A stretch of DNA of 64,000 bases from Symbiodinium natans (taxonomy: Eukaryota > Sar > Dinophyceae > Suessiales > Symbiodiniaceae), in NCBI GenBank assembly GCA_905221605.1, contig CAJNDS010000235.1:1-64000 (forward strand), written 5' to 3'. Below the pieces are notes generated by a model. It saw only the letters and a program-made list of their open reading frames with translations, made no database searches and was not told where the DNA came from. Shown piece after piece: positions 53,701 to 61,307 of this stretch. Numbering within the stretch: the first letter of the stretch is position 1; each line of letters starts with the position of its first letter. The position numbers and the translations under genes are program-made.

Positions 53701-56164
53701 TGTAGTCGGCTTGCGCGCGCACAACGTGCTTGTGCTGCACTGCGCCTAACGCATCCGGCCTACTACACCTCAAACCTACCGATTCTAAGCTGAAATCGGC
53801 GAGCCACAGGGCCCCGCTCTCAACGAGGTTGTCGCGGCCACTGGCCCGCGCGAACTGGCATATGTCAGCCCGCACGAAAGCCCAAGGCCAGCGTGGCTCT
53901 GCGAGCGTCCCAAACAAGGCGCCCCACTCCTCTAGCCGCCAGGGTTCCCACTCGCCTTTTTGTGCCTGCAAATGCAGCGCGACGTGGGCGCCCGCGCGCG
54001 TGCGTTCCTGCGCACACCGGACGACTAGCTGAAGGAAAGCCCGGGGCACATTCTTGCCCTCAAGCCCAATCACGAGCACCTTCGGCTCTGCGCGCGAAAC
54101 AGCGCCGCTAATTGCCTCTAAGTGCCCTTCTGCGGCCAGGTTCCAGGCGATCCCGTAGGCCTGCTTGCCTTGCACAAAAGCTGGAACAACCCTGTACCCG
54201 TGCCTCCTAGCCGCGTCGGAAACGACCGCGTCACCCCAAGCAACCTCTAAGACATCGGCAATCCCTCCAAGGAAATACTGCCGGAACCAACTCTCGACAG
54301 CACCCGACTCTGGGGAAGCCCTAGGCTGCAACACGCGGGGTTCCGCGACCAAGAGGTCCGCGAGGGCCTCTCGGATCGAGAGCACACCCGTTCTGGCGCG
54401 AGACGCTCTCTCGAGCGTCCTGTCCTGCAACGAGTACGCTCCCTTGTCCAACTTCCTGGCCGAGGCTGCAGCAAGCACGCCGTCGCGGTTCAGGTCGACC
54501 TTGGAAATGATCTCCCTGACGGTAACCGCTTCGTGGGCCGGACGAGTCCCCTCTGAAAGCGTGAGCGCACCGTCCTCGGTGATGTATGCAAGCCGCCATT
54601 TGACGCGAACCCCGCTGGCGTCGGGGAGATAGCGGTGCACGCCGACCTGCGCACGGGCAGCATCTACCTGCGTGACCCGTCCTAACCTGCACACCTTAGG
54701 GCCTCCACCTACACCCCGATAGGCAATGCGGTCGCCAAGGCGGAGGACGAAGTCCCTCCCGCGCCTGGTCAGCGTGAACTCCACTTGCTTGGCGTCGCCT
54801 TGAACCTGTTGCCCTAAGCTGGGGCGAGACGAGCCGTCCCCGCCGGTTCCATCGTCCTCAAAGACGACCGGCTCGCGGGATTCCGCGCCATCTGCATCCG
54901 CAGGAACAAGAATGCAGTCTTCTGCGTGCGCCTCCATCGGGCCGCGCCGGGAGGAAGAAGTACCCCCCGACTCCATCGACACGGGCTCCAAGGTGAGCCT
55001 GTGGCCCTTGACTTCCAACACGCGCCAGGGGCCGGTCAGACCCGGTTTCCAAGGCACACGCCCCGCCCCCTCTGAACGGGCCCTCGGAGCGTTCCAGACC
55101 ACTCGGTCGCCTGGCTTAAGGTCCACAGTGCGCCTATGGCGATTTGCAAGTTTCGCCCGCGCTTCTGAAGACCGCGTCCAGTGCTCTCGGACCGCAGCAG
55201 CTAGCTCCGAGAACTGTTTGAATTGGCTCCGAGCCCAATCAGAGATGGGTTCAAACTGCAAGGCGTCTCGCAGGACGTCCTTTTCAAGTGGTAGAGCGAG
55301 CGACCAGCTCCGCTCTAGGTCCCTCGGGGTATACCCGTGGGGTCCCGGAGTGTCATCTATGACGTACTCCGCCACCACGAGCCAATCCGACCAAGCTTCG
55401 GAAAGGGAGGCGCCGACTTGCCTGACGACCGCCCCCAGCACCTTTTGAACTTCTTGGTGGACTCGCTCGTTTGCGCCCAACCCACAAGGCCTCAAGGGCG
55501 CGCTGAACCGCCACTCGGTCCCAAGCATAGCGCTGAGTTCTGCCATGAGCGCATTCTTGAACTCTGGCCCTCTATCCGACCTGATGAGGCTCGGGATCGT
55601 CCTGCTGCGAAGCACACAGCGCACGAACGCCCTCCTGACTTCAGCATGAGTCAGAGACCTCATCGGCTCGAGGAGGACAGCATGACTGAGGCAATCGAAG
55701 TACGTAAGCGAGTACCTATGCCCCTCCCTGTCCTCTCGGTTCGGACCTTCACAGTCCACGCTGACGTCCTGCCAGCATGTCTCGGCGCCACATTTGACCG
55801 CACGAGCTTCAACCTTCGTCGGTCGAGAGCGGCCTTTAATGCAAGCGAGACATTTGGCGACCCAGGTCCGCACATCTTTCTCTAAGTCGGGCCACCAGAC
55901 TGCCCTCTCTAGCAGCTTGACGGTAACCTCAGCAGACCTATGGGCCCCAAGGACTCCACAGTGGACTGAATTATAGCAAGCGCGGCGCCAGGTCACCCCA
56001 TTCGCGCCCGCAGCCCCGTTGGGAACCACTGGGACAACGACGGTTTGACCCGTCCTGAGGGTCACCTCGCGCTCAAGCAACCCGTCTCCGGATATCTCCA
56101 TTGGCGGCTCTGGCTTGCGAATCGAGCCGCCAATGAGGGATCGCGCCGCTGACCCTCGTACCAC
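50549..56164 (-). CDS. Retroelement copy A: integrase, reverse transcriptase and Tpt1/KptA-like domain
   Basis: 1871 codons. Integrase: HHCC finger (H68, H75, C105, C108), then D137 (DVSVDCEGP), D197 (SDRGPEF) and E233 (ANERVHQE), an exact D..D-35-E. An SH3-like tail with PGDRVVWNAP and RGPMEAH follows. A Rossmann-like segment (IADVLEVAWGDAVVSDAARR, VLVIGLEGKNVP) precedes RT: RRLVVDYRRVN, FVDAVSGFNQI, LPVGLTFGPINGPDDF and YVDDL (residues 1164-1168). RT is cut off soon after with no RNase H visible. After a Pro/Arg/Ser-rich run-on comes a Met (MGGGGSKGRGK, nt about 51905) and a Tpt1-like domain: VRCMRHGEAG, GGLYPVDELIEQLG, WHGTDLHVVPSLIQNGLI (H1553) and AGADGVALTGQIRATG. Integrase before RT is the Copia order, but both domains look Ty3/Gypsy-like. 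Upstream coding (AWYEGQRRDPSLA) lies in another frame near 56130. Confidence 0.8.
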   Translation of the reverse strand: MVRGSAARSLIGGSIRKPEPPMEISGDGLLEREVTLRTGQTVVVPVVPNGAAGANGVTWRRACYNSVHCGVLGAHRSAEVTVKLLERAVWWPDLEKDVRTWVAKCLACIKGRSRPTKVEARAVKCGAETCWQDVSVDCEGPNREDREGHRYSLTYFDCLSHAVLLEPMRSLTHAEVRRAFVRCVLRSRTIPSLIRSDRGPEFKNALMAELSAMLGTEWRFSAPLRPCGLGANERVHQEVQKVLGAVVRQVGASLSEAWSDWLVVAEYVIDDTPGPHGYTPRDLERSWSLALPLEKDVLRDALQFEPISDWARSQFKQFSELAAAVREHWTRSSEARAKLANRHRRTVDLKPGDRVVWNAPRARSEGAGRVPWKPGLTGPWRVLEVKGHRLTLEPVSMESGGTSSSRRGPMEAHAEDCILVPADADGAESREPVVFEDDGTGGDGSSRPSLGQQVQGDAKQVEFTLTRRGRDFVLRLGDRIAYRGVGGGPKVCRLGRVTQVDAARAQVGVHRYLPDASGVRVKWRLAYITEDGALTLSEGTRPAHEAVTVREIISKVDLNRDGVLAAASARKLDKGAYSLQDRTLERASRARTGVLSIREALADLLVAEPRVLQPRASPESGAVESWFRQYFLGGIADVLEVAWGDAVVSDAARRHGYRVVPAFVQGKQAYGIAWNLAAEGHLEAISGAVSRAEPKVLVIGLEGKNVPRAFLQLVVRCAQERTRAGAHVALHLQAQKGEWEPWRLEEWGALFGTLAEPRWPWAFVRADICQFARASGRDNLVESGALWLADFSLESVGLRCSRPDALGAVQHKHVVRAQADYNLIGAAFCASLQDLGLRGAEELCTAAVESFPATAGADSAAAAPQPSPVVPLPDVRSGEDLTPAERAELDKEVDKYAAEKEAFWRTKAYAKDWDSVRADLEVYALAGEKVAEDPRRTEAYRDLVWSGLKIEPGPTRPGLTDADIAAVREVVRRKAAGFWVEDTTRTTVRKFAHDCIPTGPPVSSQPHSLRGESAQWVDDKLEEECKRGQLIRGSSAWGSAPFPTKEMPSYKRHRKRRLVVDYRRVNARIKRSTYYCRRGSDVLAAAVGSVWYTFVDAVSGFNQIRNTKRAREVLAIVARSGKYLPVGLTFGPINGPDDFNFVVDRAYAPGRGRRLKYTKEWIAYVDDLTVRTGRVIDGQFFTDAQAEGAVREACAKGAVAAPQSASSALEALGVRGAHNTKRANHDAARSDQNHPTRVLMLRMLGLFGCFCVQGGCFWGGPFPRSPVCGQKDFSSFVACSFVPLSRSQCFASRPRGSVQGRSRSLRSLRAQTLRKLPKPPPQRFKCVVEPRVGSPSPRSCLCTAPRCGSRPDRAGATDRSPGPSWSTTRPRCGPCPGRAGAAAYHYCTPAPCSGPCPGRSRARQVFLAHRRSSKAAGLSAAMGGGGSKGRGKSKSPGPKGRRGPPTIDDVQRMLVRCMRHGEAGCRGRFAPGGLYPVDELIEQLGITINQYNQAVAHDANQRKPRLDTSHAGFLRAFQGHSADCGHPMGFMMEGLSETAINDLIYRYGPAMWHGTDLHVVPSLIQNGLIPGGGPGGRLGVHHVLGHCPTQWEDGRRGFRRGSTCIVEVRLAVLRDAGVPIYAGADGVALTGQIRATGISRIWALPKGSPVYSVLIAELEVDRLIQHVDLRSLGDTSAGPHPPLGRGPKLGTVQASQAAAASSGAASSSTVVLAPAGRVMAAGAAQPVTPPKAAPKAKGRPSGAPKTSIVPAKPKVYPRRNVPGPNVLEAEDSLEEEAAQEAEGVEEDSSSSDLPDTRAPPAAVKVKEDEEPADGAQAESTEEGFLELGQTVVSSAKEPRAVRSSSESAEAPVEDTGGGGNRDGEARKDHQA

Positions 56165-56334
56165 GCCGTACGAAGGGATCCCGTGACTCGGAACTCCGAA
56201 ATGTTCGCCGCGTCCCTTGCCTCGACCGCAAGCTGCTCACGACGATTTTCGTCCTCCTCCGCGATCAGGCTCAAAGACGGAACACCGCCCTTAAACTCGA
56301 CCTTGACCTTGGTTGAGGAATGGTCCCAAATGCA

Positions 56335-56434
56335 NNNNNNNNNNNNNNNNNNNNNNNNNNNNNNNNNNNNNNNNNNNNNNNNNNNNNNNNNNNNNNNNNN
56401 NNNNNNNNNNNNNNNNNNNNNNNNNNNNNNNNNN
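56335..56434. other. Assembly gap of exactly 100 N
   Basis: A fixed 100-N run, the usual placeholder for a gap of unknown size. Left of it is the 5' coding end of copy A; right of it is sequence equal to position 46631 onward. Confidence 1.
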
Positions 56435-56963
56435 ACCGGACGGACGCACGACGACAGCAACCCTCCACGACCCTAAACCACCCCAAGTCGCGAGCTCTCA
56501 CCTTTGTGCAGACAGGCGAGGCTCCAGAGTACTGGGCAGGTCTTTGTGCTGCTAGTGCAAGCTATGGTACAAATGGTACACTGTACACTACCGGTCCTAA
56601 GCTACGGCTACGGCTACTCACCTATCCGGAACTACCCTACGGGCTACCAGACTCAGCGAGAGCCGCGCACATGGCTTGTGCCGCAGGCAATGCAGCTCAC
56701 ACGCGCTTCGGCGAGCGCATTGCCGCGACCAGGACACGGTCCGCAGCACCTGCAAAAGAGCACCCTCAGCACGAGGGGCCACAGGCAGGGCGGAGGAGAA
56801 AGGTGCGGGGAATGCAAAATGGGCAGGTTTCAAACCTGCCGCGGCTTTTCGCCCGCAGTCAAGCAAAAGAAAATGCAAAAGGTTGGCGAAGCAACGTGCC
56901 GTGCTGCAACGCCTGCTCTGATAATGCGTGGATGCATACCACGCCGCGCCGACTGGCCGCAGC

Positions 56964-59900
56964 CTACTCGATACCCTGTGGAGCAGTGTTGGGGGCACGA
57001 GTGGCGTTGCCAGCAACGTTGGAGCTACTGGCTCGCTCCAACTGAGGGCGCTTTGCGGCCGCCTCATCGAGGGAGAATGCCTCAGCCGACACCCTCTGGA
57101 AATCCTCGATATAGGACTGCGCGACCGGGTGCGTCTTGGCGACCTCAAGCCTAAGCCCTGCCTCCGCATTGGCTTTGCTGCTCGTGGTAAAATTGAGGCT
57201 CCCAATCAGCACCACCGCGCCATCAGGCCGCAGTAGGCAAAGGGCCTTGGCATGGTGAAGCCCTTGAATCCCAGTGCCTACCTTAGCCCCGCGGCCGTCG
57301 CGAGCATAGGCGTCGCGCACGGATGTGCCGCAACCCACCTTCACCTCGGCGCCTGCAGCCGCCAAGCGTTTCAACGCTTGCCACTGCAGTTTGGTGCGGT
57401 GGCATTGTCCCATGTCGGCGACAATCCGAACGCCTGCGCCCTTGCTGAGCGACGCTTCGATTGCCTCGATGCAGGATGGGCAATCTAGGCTGTATGCCCG
57501 GATGGAGATCATATCCTCTGCTGCTCCAGACCCAAGCAGCGTTTGGGCGGCCTGAACGTATGGCCCGCCCGCAAGGAATTCCGCTTCTTTGACTGGAGAA
57601 CTCCTAGCGGGGACTGGGCCCTTGTTCCTCCGGCTGGGTGTGCGCGCTACAGTGGCAGTGGCGGCACGTTGCACGAAGCCGGACTGTGCGTGGGCTGCGC
57701 TCGCTCCATCTGCTGGGGCCGCGGCCAGGTCACGACCCGCGAGCCCCTGAAAGCAGGAGAGCCCGCGGCTCTTGGCCGCAAGTTGGGAGAAACATCCTTC
57801 ACTGTTCCCCAAACCCAACACAACCTTACCCTTAGCCAGGGCTTCGGAGGCGGTACTCCGAATGGAGTCTGTGAGCGCAGGACCCGCGCCTCGCTGGGCC
57901 GCGTGCAGAAACCCTAGGGAACGAGCGGTGTCCATTGCGGCATCGCAATGCCCGCAACGTCCCTCTACCAGGTAAGCACGACAGCCACAGGCAGCTGTCT
58001 CCTCCTTGAGGTGCACCCAAACTTTATGGGTCACCCCTTTCTTAGTGCTCGCGACTTCAAACGTCGCTTCAGAGCCAAGGAGTTGAGACAGCCGCGCCTC
58101 AGGGGCCGCGGTGTTGCCATGTCGCAGATGCGCAATGCGATTGGCAACGGCACGACTCACGTACCACAGAACAGCGCTGCACAAGATCACTACTACCAGA
58201 GTGATGGCTGTTCCGGCGACCCACACGGTCCGCCTGGCCCCATGACCGATTTCCTCGACAACGTCGGCCGAAATTGTTGCAACCGCGTGCATGGAGTCCT
58301 CGACAACATGCACAGCCCCGCGGTGCAACTGCAAGGCAATCGGCGCCGACGCTGCAGCCGCCAGGCCCCACCAGCCGTTGATGTTCCCGTTGAGGGCGTG
58401 CATCAACCGATTGAGGAGCCCGCGACCCAAGAAAAAGGGGGTCCGCGGCGGAAGCGGAACACTTGGCGGCGGCCGGGCCGACCCGCACGGGAAGGCTGGG
58501 ACCCAGCTTGTGCTTGGGCGGGGTTGGAGCGCGGCAACTATGCCCGCGGCGTAAGCGCCCCAGGCAGACCTGCCCCTCCCCTTGGGCTTGCCCTTGGCAT
58601 CGGACTTGCCTCTGCCCTTCGGCTTGCCCTGGCCCTTGCCACGGGCGTCTGCCCAAGCACTCCAAGGGTCGCGGCCCTTGCCGTACGTCGCCTCTTCGCG
58701 ACGTCGCTTACCGCCCCTCTTCTTGTGTTTGTTTCTAAGAAGAGGTTGGATGGTTTCTTGGTCCATCGCACGATTGGCCAGAAGGATCTCGTACTCCAGC
58801 TCGTCCTGGCTGCTTTCGGAGCCAGAGTCCCTCTCTTCGCCACGCCGCGGATCAGGGATCCCGCGAGAAACGACCTCTGCCAAACGGAGAGGGGTGCTGC
58901 AGCGAAAGCACAGCTGCCTGAATGAAAGATTCCATTCATAGCAGTTAGGGCACTGCCACCCTGCTATGCGGAGCGCCTCGCTGATGTGATCATCGCGCTC
59001 CGCCTTCTCCGCCTGGCGCCGCTCTCGCTTCTTGGCGCGCTCGGCCGCCTGCGCCTCCTCGGCCACCTGGAGGGCTTCAGCGAGTTCCTCATCGCTGAGA
59101 AGCCTCGCGGCATCCGCCCGCGCTTGTTGTTCTTCAAGCTCTTCGGCAGAAAACCTCCGCCTCCATTGCTCTGGCGCGGTTTGAGGGTCTACCTCCCACC
59201 ACCCGATGTCAATCCCGTTGATCCATCGGCCGTCGCACGGGGCACCCGCTTTCGGGCCGCCCGCGTGCGTGGTGAGGCACTGGTCCTCGGTAACCGGGTT
59301 GATGGCTTCGCAGAAGAAGCACCGCCAGCTGCCGTAGGGGTAAAAGCGGCCTTCGACGTAGGCTCGGTTGGCTGGGAGGGCGACATCGTCCGCCTCATCC
59401 GCGGTGCCTGCCTCAATCTCAACCGAGACCTCCTCGTCCTTGACAACCTCAGCTTCCTCCTCCTGTTCCTCCTTGACCAGGGGCTCTTTTTGCTCCCGGC
59501 CAACGTTGAGGTGGGACTCAGTGCGAACCTCGGCGCGCATCAAAATGACGTCAAGGCTGTCCGCGGCTGGGTCGCCCGCGAAGAAGGAATCGATCTCCTG
59601 GGCATGGAGATCGTCAAGAGGCGTCACCAGGTCTGGCGAGTAATCCCGCTTGGAACGACGCTCTGCAAGGCGTTGCTGAACGTCGCTCGTCGGCGGCTCG
59701 AGGGCCCGCCCGCGCGGAGCGGCCTCCCGCCGAGGTCCATGCTCGGCCTCCTCCGTGGGCTCGCTCTTGGGCGTGGACCCTCCACCGCTACTCTCTGGAG
59801 CGGGATCCAGCTCGGGGTCATCGCGAAGCCACCCCGGTGGATGACTACCACCATAAATGTGGTGCGATCCGTCCTCAAGCTGGATTCGGTCCCCTCTCTT

Positions 59901-61307
59901 CAGGAGCGGGACCTTCGAGTGATCGTACCCGTTGGCTTTGTGGTACCGAATCACTCGGAGCATGGGCACCTCCCCATACCCACCGTCCTTTCCTCGGCGG
60001 AACAACCGTCCCCGCCAGTCTTGACGAAAAGGGTCAAGAGGTGCGGAGGGGCTGATCCCCAGGTTGGGCGGAAGAGAGGCGCCATGGCAGGCCGCCTGAT
60101 GCAAGTGGTATTGCACCAGCGACTCAAAGGCCAGCCCGCATCCAGGAGCTGAGCATCCATAGTGGCCGTCAGCGTTGGGGCGAGGCACCTCTGGGGCCGG
60201 GGCGGACTGGACGGTCCCGCCTCTCGAAGGCATGGCGGAACTGCTCGATCCCGCACCCCCGGGGGCATCCTGACCATCGTCAGACACCTCTTCCCCGTCG
60301 GCGCCTCCCCCGGCCGCCCGATTCTCTCCCTCACGGCGCAGAGTTTTGAGGGATTCCTCACGCTTGGTGATCTTTTCTAGCTTCACCATCGCGGTTCCCG
60401 CCACCTCCAGTATCTTCGACTGGAGCTTCTGCGCTCTCAGAAGAGCTTCGGACTTCGCGCTGCTGACCACCGATTGGCCAAGCTCGAGGAATCCTTCCTC
60501 TGTGCTCTCGGCCTGGGCCCCGCCAGCGGGCTCTTCGTCCTCCTTCACCTTGACCGCGGCTTGGGGCGCCCGCGTGTCGGGAAGATCCGAGCTGGAACTA
60601 TCTTCCTCGACACCTTCAGCTTCTTGGGCTGCCTCTTCCTCGAGCGAGTCTTCGGCCTCGAGGACATTGGGGCCAGGGACGTTGCGCCTAGGGTACACCT
60701 TGGGCTTCGCTGGAACGATCGAAGTCTTAGGAGCCCCTGAAGCACGCCCTTTGGCCTTAGGCGCGGCCTTAGGAGGGGTAACAGGTTGGGCGGCCCCCGC
60801 GGCCATGACACGGCCCGCAGGGGCCAGCACAACCGTCGAGGAGCTCGCCGCGCCACTGCTGGCCGCAGCAGCTTGGGACGCTTGGACCGTGCCCAGTTTC
60901 GGTCCTCGCCCCAACGGCGGGTGGGGGCCCGCACTGGTGTCGCCTAAACTCCTTAGGTCGACATGCTGGATCAACCGATCCACTTCTAACTCAGCTATTA
61001 AGATGGAGTAAACAGCTGAGCCTTTGGGGAGTGCCCAGATGCGGGAGATGCCGGTGGCTCTAATCTGGCCAGTGAGAGCCACCCCATCTGCTCCCGCATA
61101 GATAGGCACTCCGGCGTCCCGCAGGACCGCCAACCGGACCTCGACTATGCAGTCGATCCGCGGCGGAACCCGCGTCTCCCGTCCTCCCACTGCGTGGGGC
61201 AGTGCCCTAGGACGTAGTGCACCCCGAGGCGGCCTCCCGGCCCGCCGCCGGGGATCAAGCCATTCTGAATCAGGCTTGGCACGACATGCAGGTCCGTGCC
61301 GTGCCAC
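56964..61307 (-). CDS. Retroelement copy B: Tpt1 C-terminal half, C2H2, RanBP2, TM, SWIM and PLD-like, one frame
   Basis: 1447 codons in a single frame spanning what copy A has in three. Order: end of the Tpt1-like domain (VEVRLAVLRDAGVPIYAGAD), acidic linker (DSLEEEAAQEAEGVEEDSSS), coiled coil, C2H2 finger, two RanBP2 fingers, membrane helix, SWIM finger and PLD-like domain. The first 50 codons (MARHGPACRAKPDSEW...) are read in the wrong frame: a one-base deletion at about 61150 breaks it from the upstream ORF. The shared frame across indel-free segments shows that the ancestral protein was one long polyprotein. Confidence 0.75.
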   Translation of the reverse strand: MARHGPACRAKPDSEWLDPRRRAGRPPRGALRPRALPHAVGGRETRVPPRIDCIVEVRLAVLRDAGVPIYAGADGVALTGQIRATGISRIWALPKGSAVYSILIAELEVDRLIQHVDLRSLGDTSAGPHPPLGRGPKLGTVQASQAAAASSGAASSSTVVLAPAGRVMAAGAAQPVTPPKAAPKAKGRASGAPKTSIVPAKPKVYPRRNVPGPNVLEAEDSLEEEAAQEAEGVEEDSSSSDLPDTRAPQAAVKVKEDEEPAGGAQAESTEEGFLELGQSVVSSAKSEALLRAQKLQSKILEVAGTAMVKLEKITKREESLKTLRREGENRAAGGGADGEEVSDDGQDAPGGAGSSSSAMPSRGGTVQSAPAPEVPRPNADGHYGCSAPGCGLAFESLVQYHLHQAACHGASLPPNLGISPSAPLDPFRQDWRGRLFRRGKDGGYGEVPMLRVIRYHKANGYDHSKVPLLKRGDRIQLEDGSHHIYGGSHPPGWLRDDPELDPAPESSGGGSTPKSEPTEEAEHGPRREAAPRGRALEPPTSDVQQRLAERRSKRDYSPDLVTPLDDLHAQEIDSFFAGDPAADSLDVILMRAEVRTESHLNVGREQKEPLVKEEQEEEAEVVKDEEVSVEIEAGTADEADDVALPANRAYVEGRFYPYGSWRCFFCEAINPVTEDQCLTTHAGGPKAGAPCDGRWINGIDIGWWEVDPQTAPEQWRRRFSAEELEEQQARADAARLLSDEELAEALQVAEEAQAAERAKKRERRQAEKAERDDHISEALRIAGWQCPNCYEWNLSFRQLCFRCSTPLRLAEVVSRGIPDPRRGEERDSGSESSQDELEYEILLANRAMDQETIQPLLRNKHKKRGGKRRREEATYGKGRDPWSAWADARGKGQGKPKGRGKSDAKGKPKGRGRSAWGAYAAGIVAALQPRPSTSWVPAFPCGSARPPPSVPLPPRTPFFLGRGLLNRLMHALNGNINGWWGLAAAASAPIALQLHRGAVHVVEDSMHAVATISADVVEEIGHGARRTVWVAGTAITLVVVILCSAVLWYVSRAVANRIAHLRHGNTAAPEARLSQLLGSEATFEVASTKKGVTHKVWVHLKEETAACGCRAYLVEGRCGHCDAAMDTARSLGFLHAAQRGAGPALTDSIRSTASEALAKGKVVLGLGNSEGCFSQLAAKSRGLSCFQGLAGRDLAAAPADGASAAHAQSGFVQRAATATVARTPSRRNKGPVPARSSPVKEAEFLAGGPYVQAAQTLLGSGAAEDMISIRAYSLDCPSCIEAIEASLSKGAGVRIVADMGQCHRTKLQWQALKRLAAAGAEVKVGCGTSVRDAYARDGRGAKVGTGIQGLHHAKALCLLRPDGAVVLIGSLNFTTSSKANAEAGLRLEVAKTHPVAQSYIEDFQRVSAEAFSLDEAAAKRPQLERASSSNVAGNATRAPNTAPQGIE

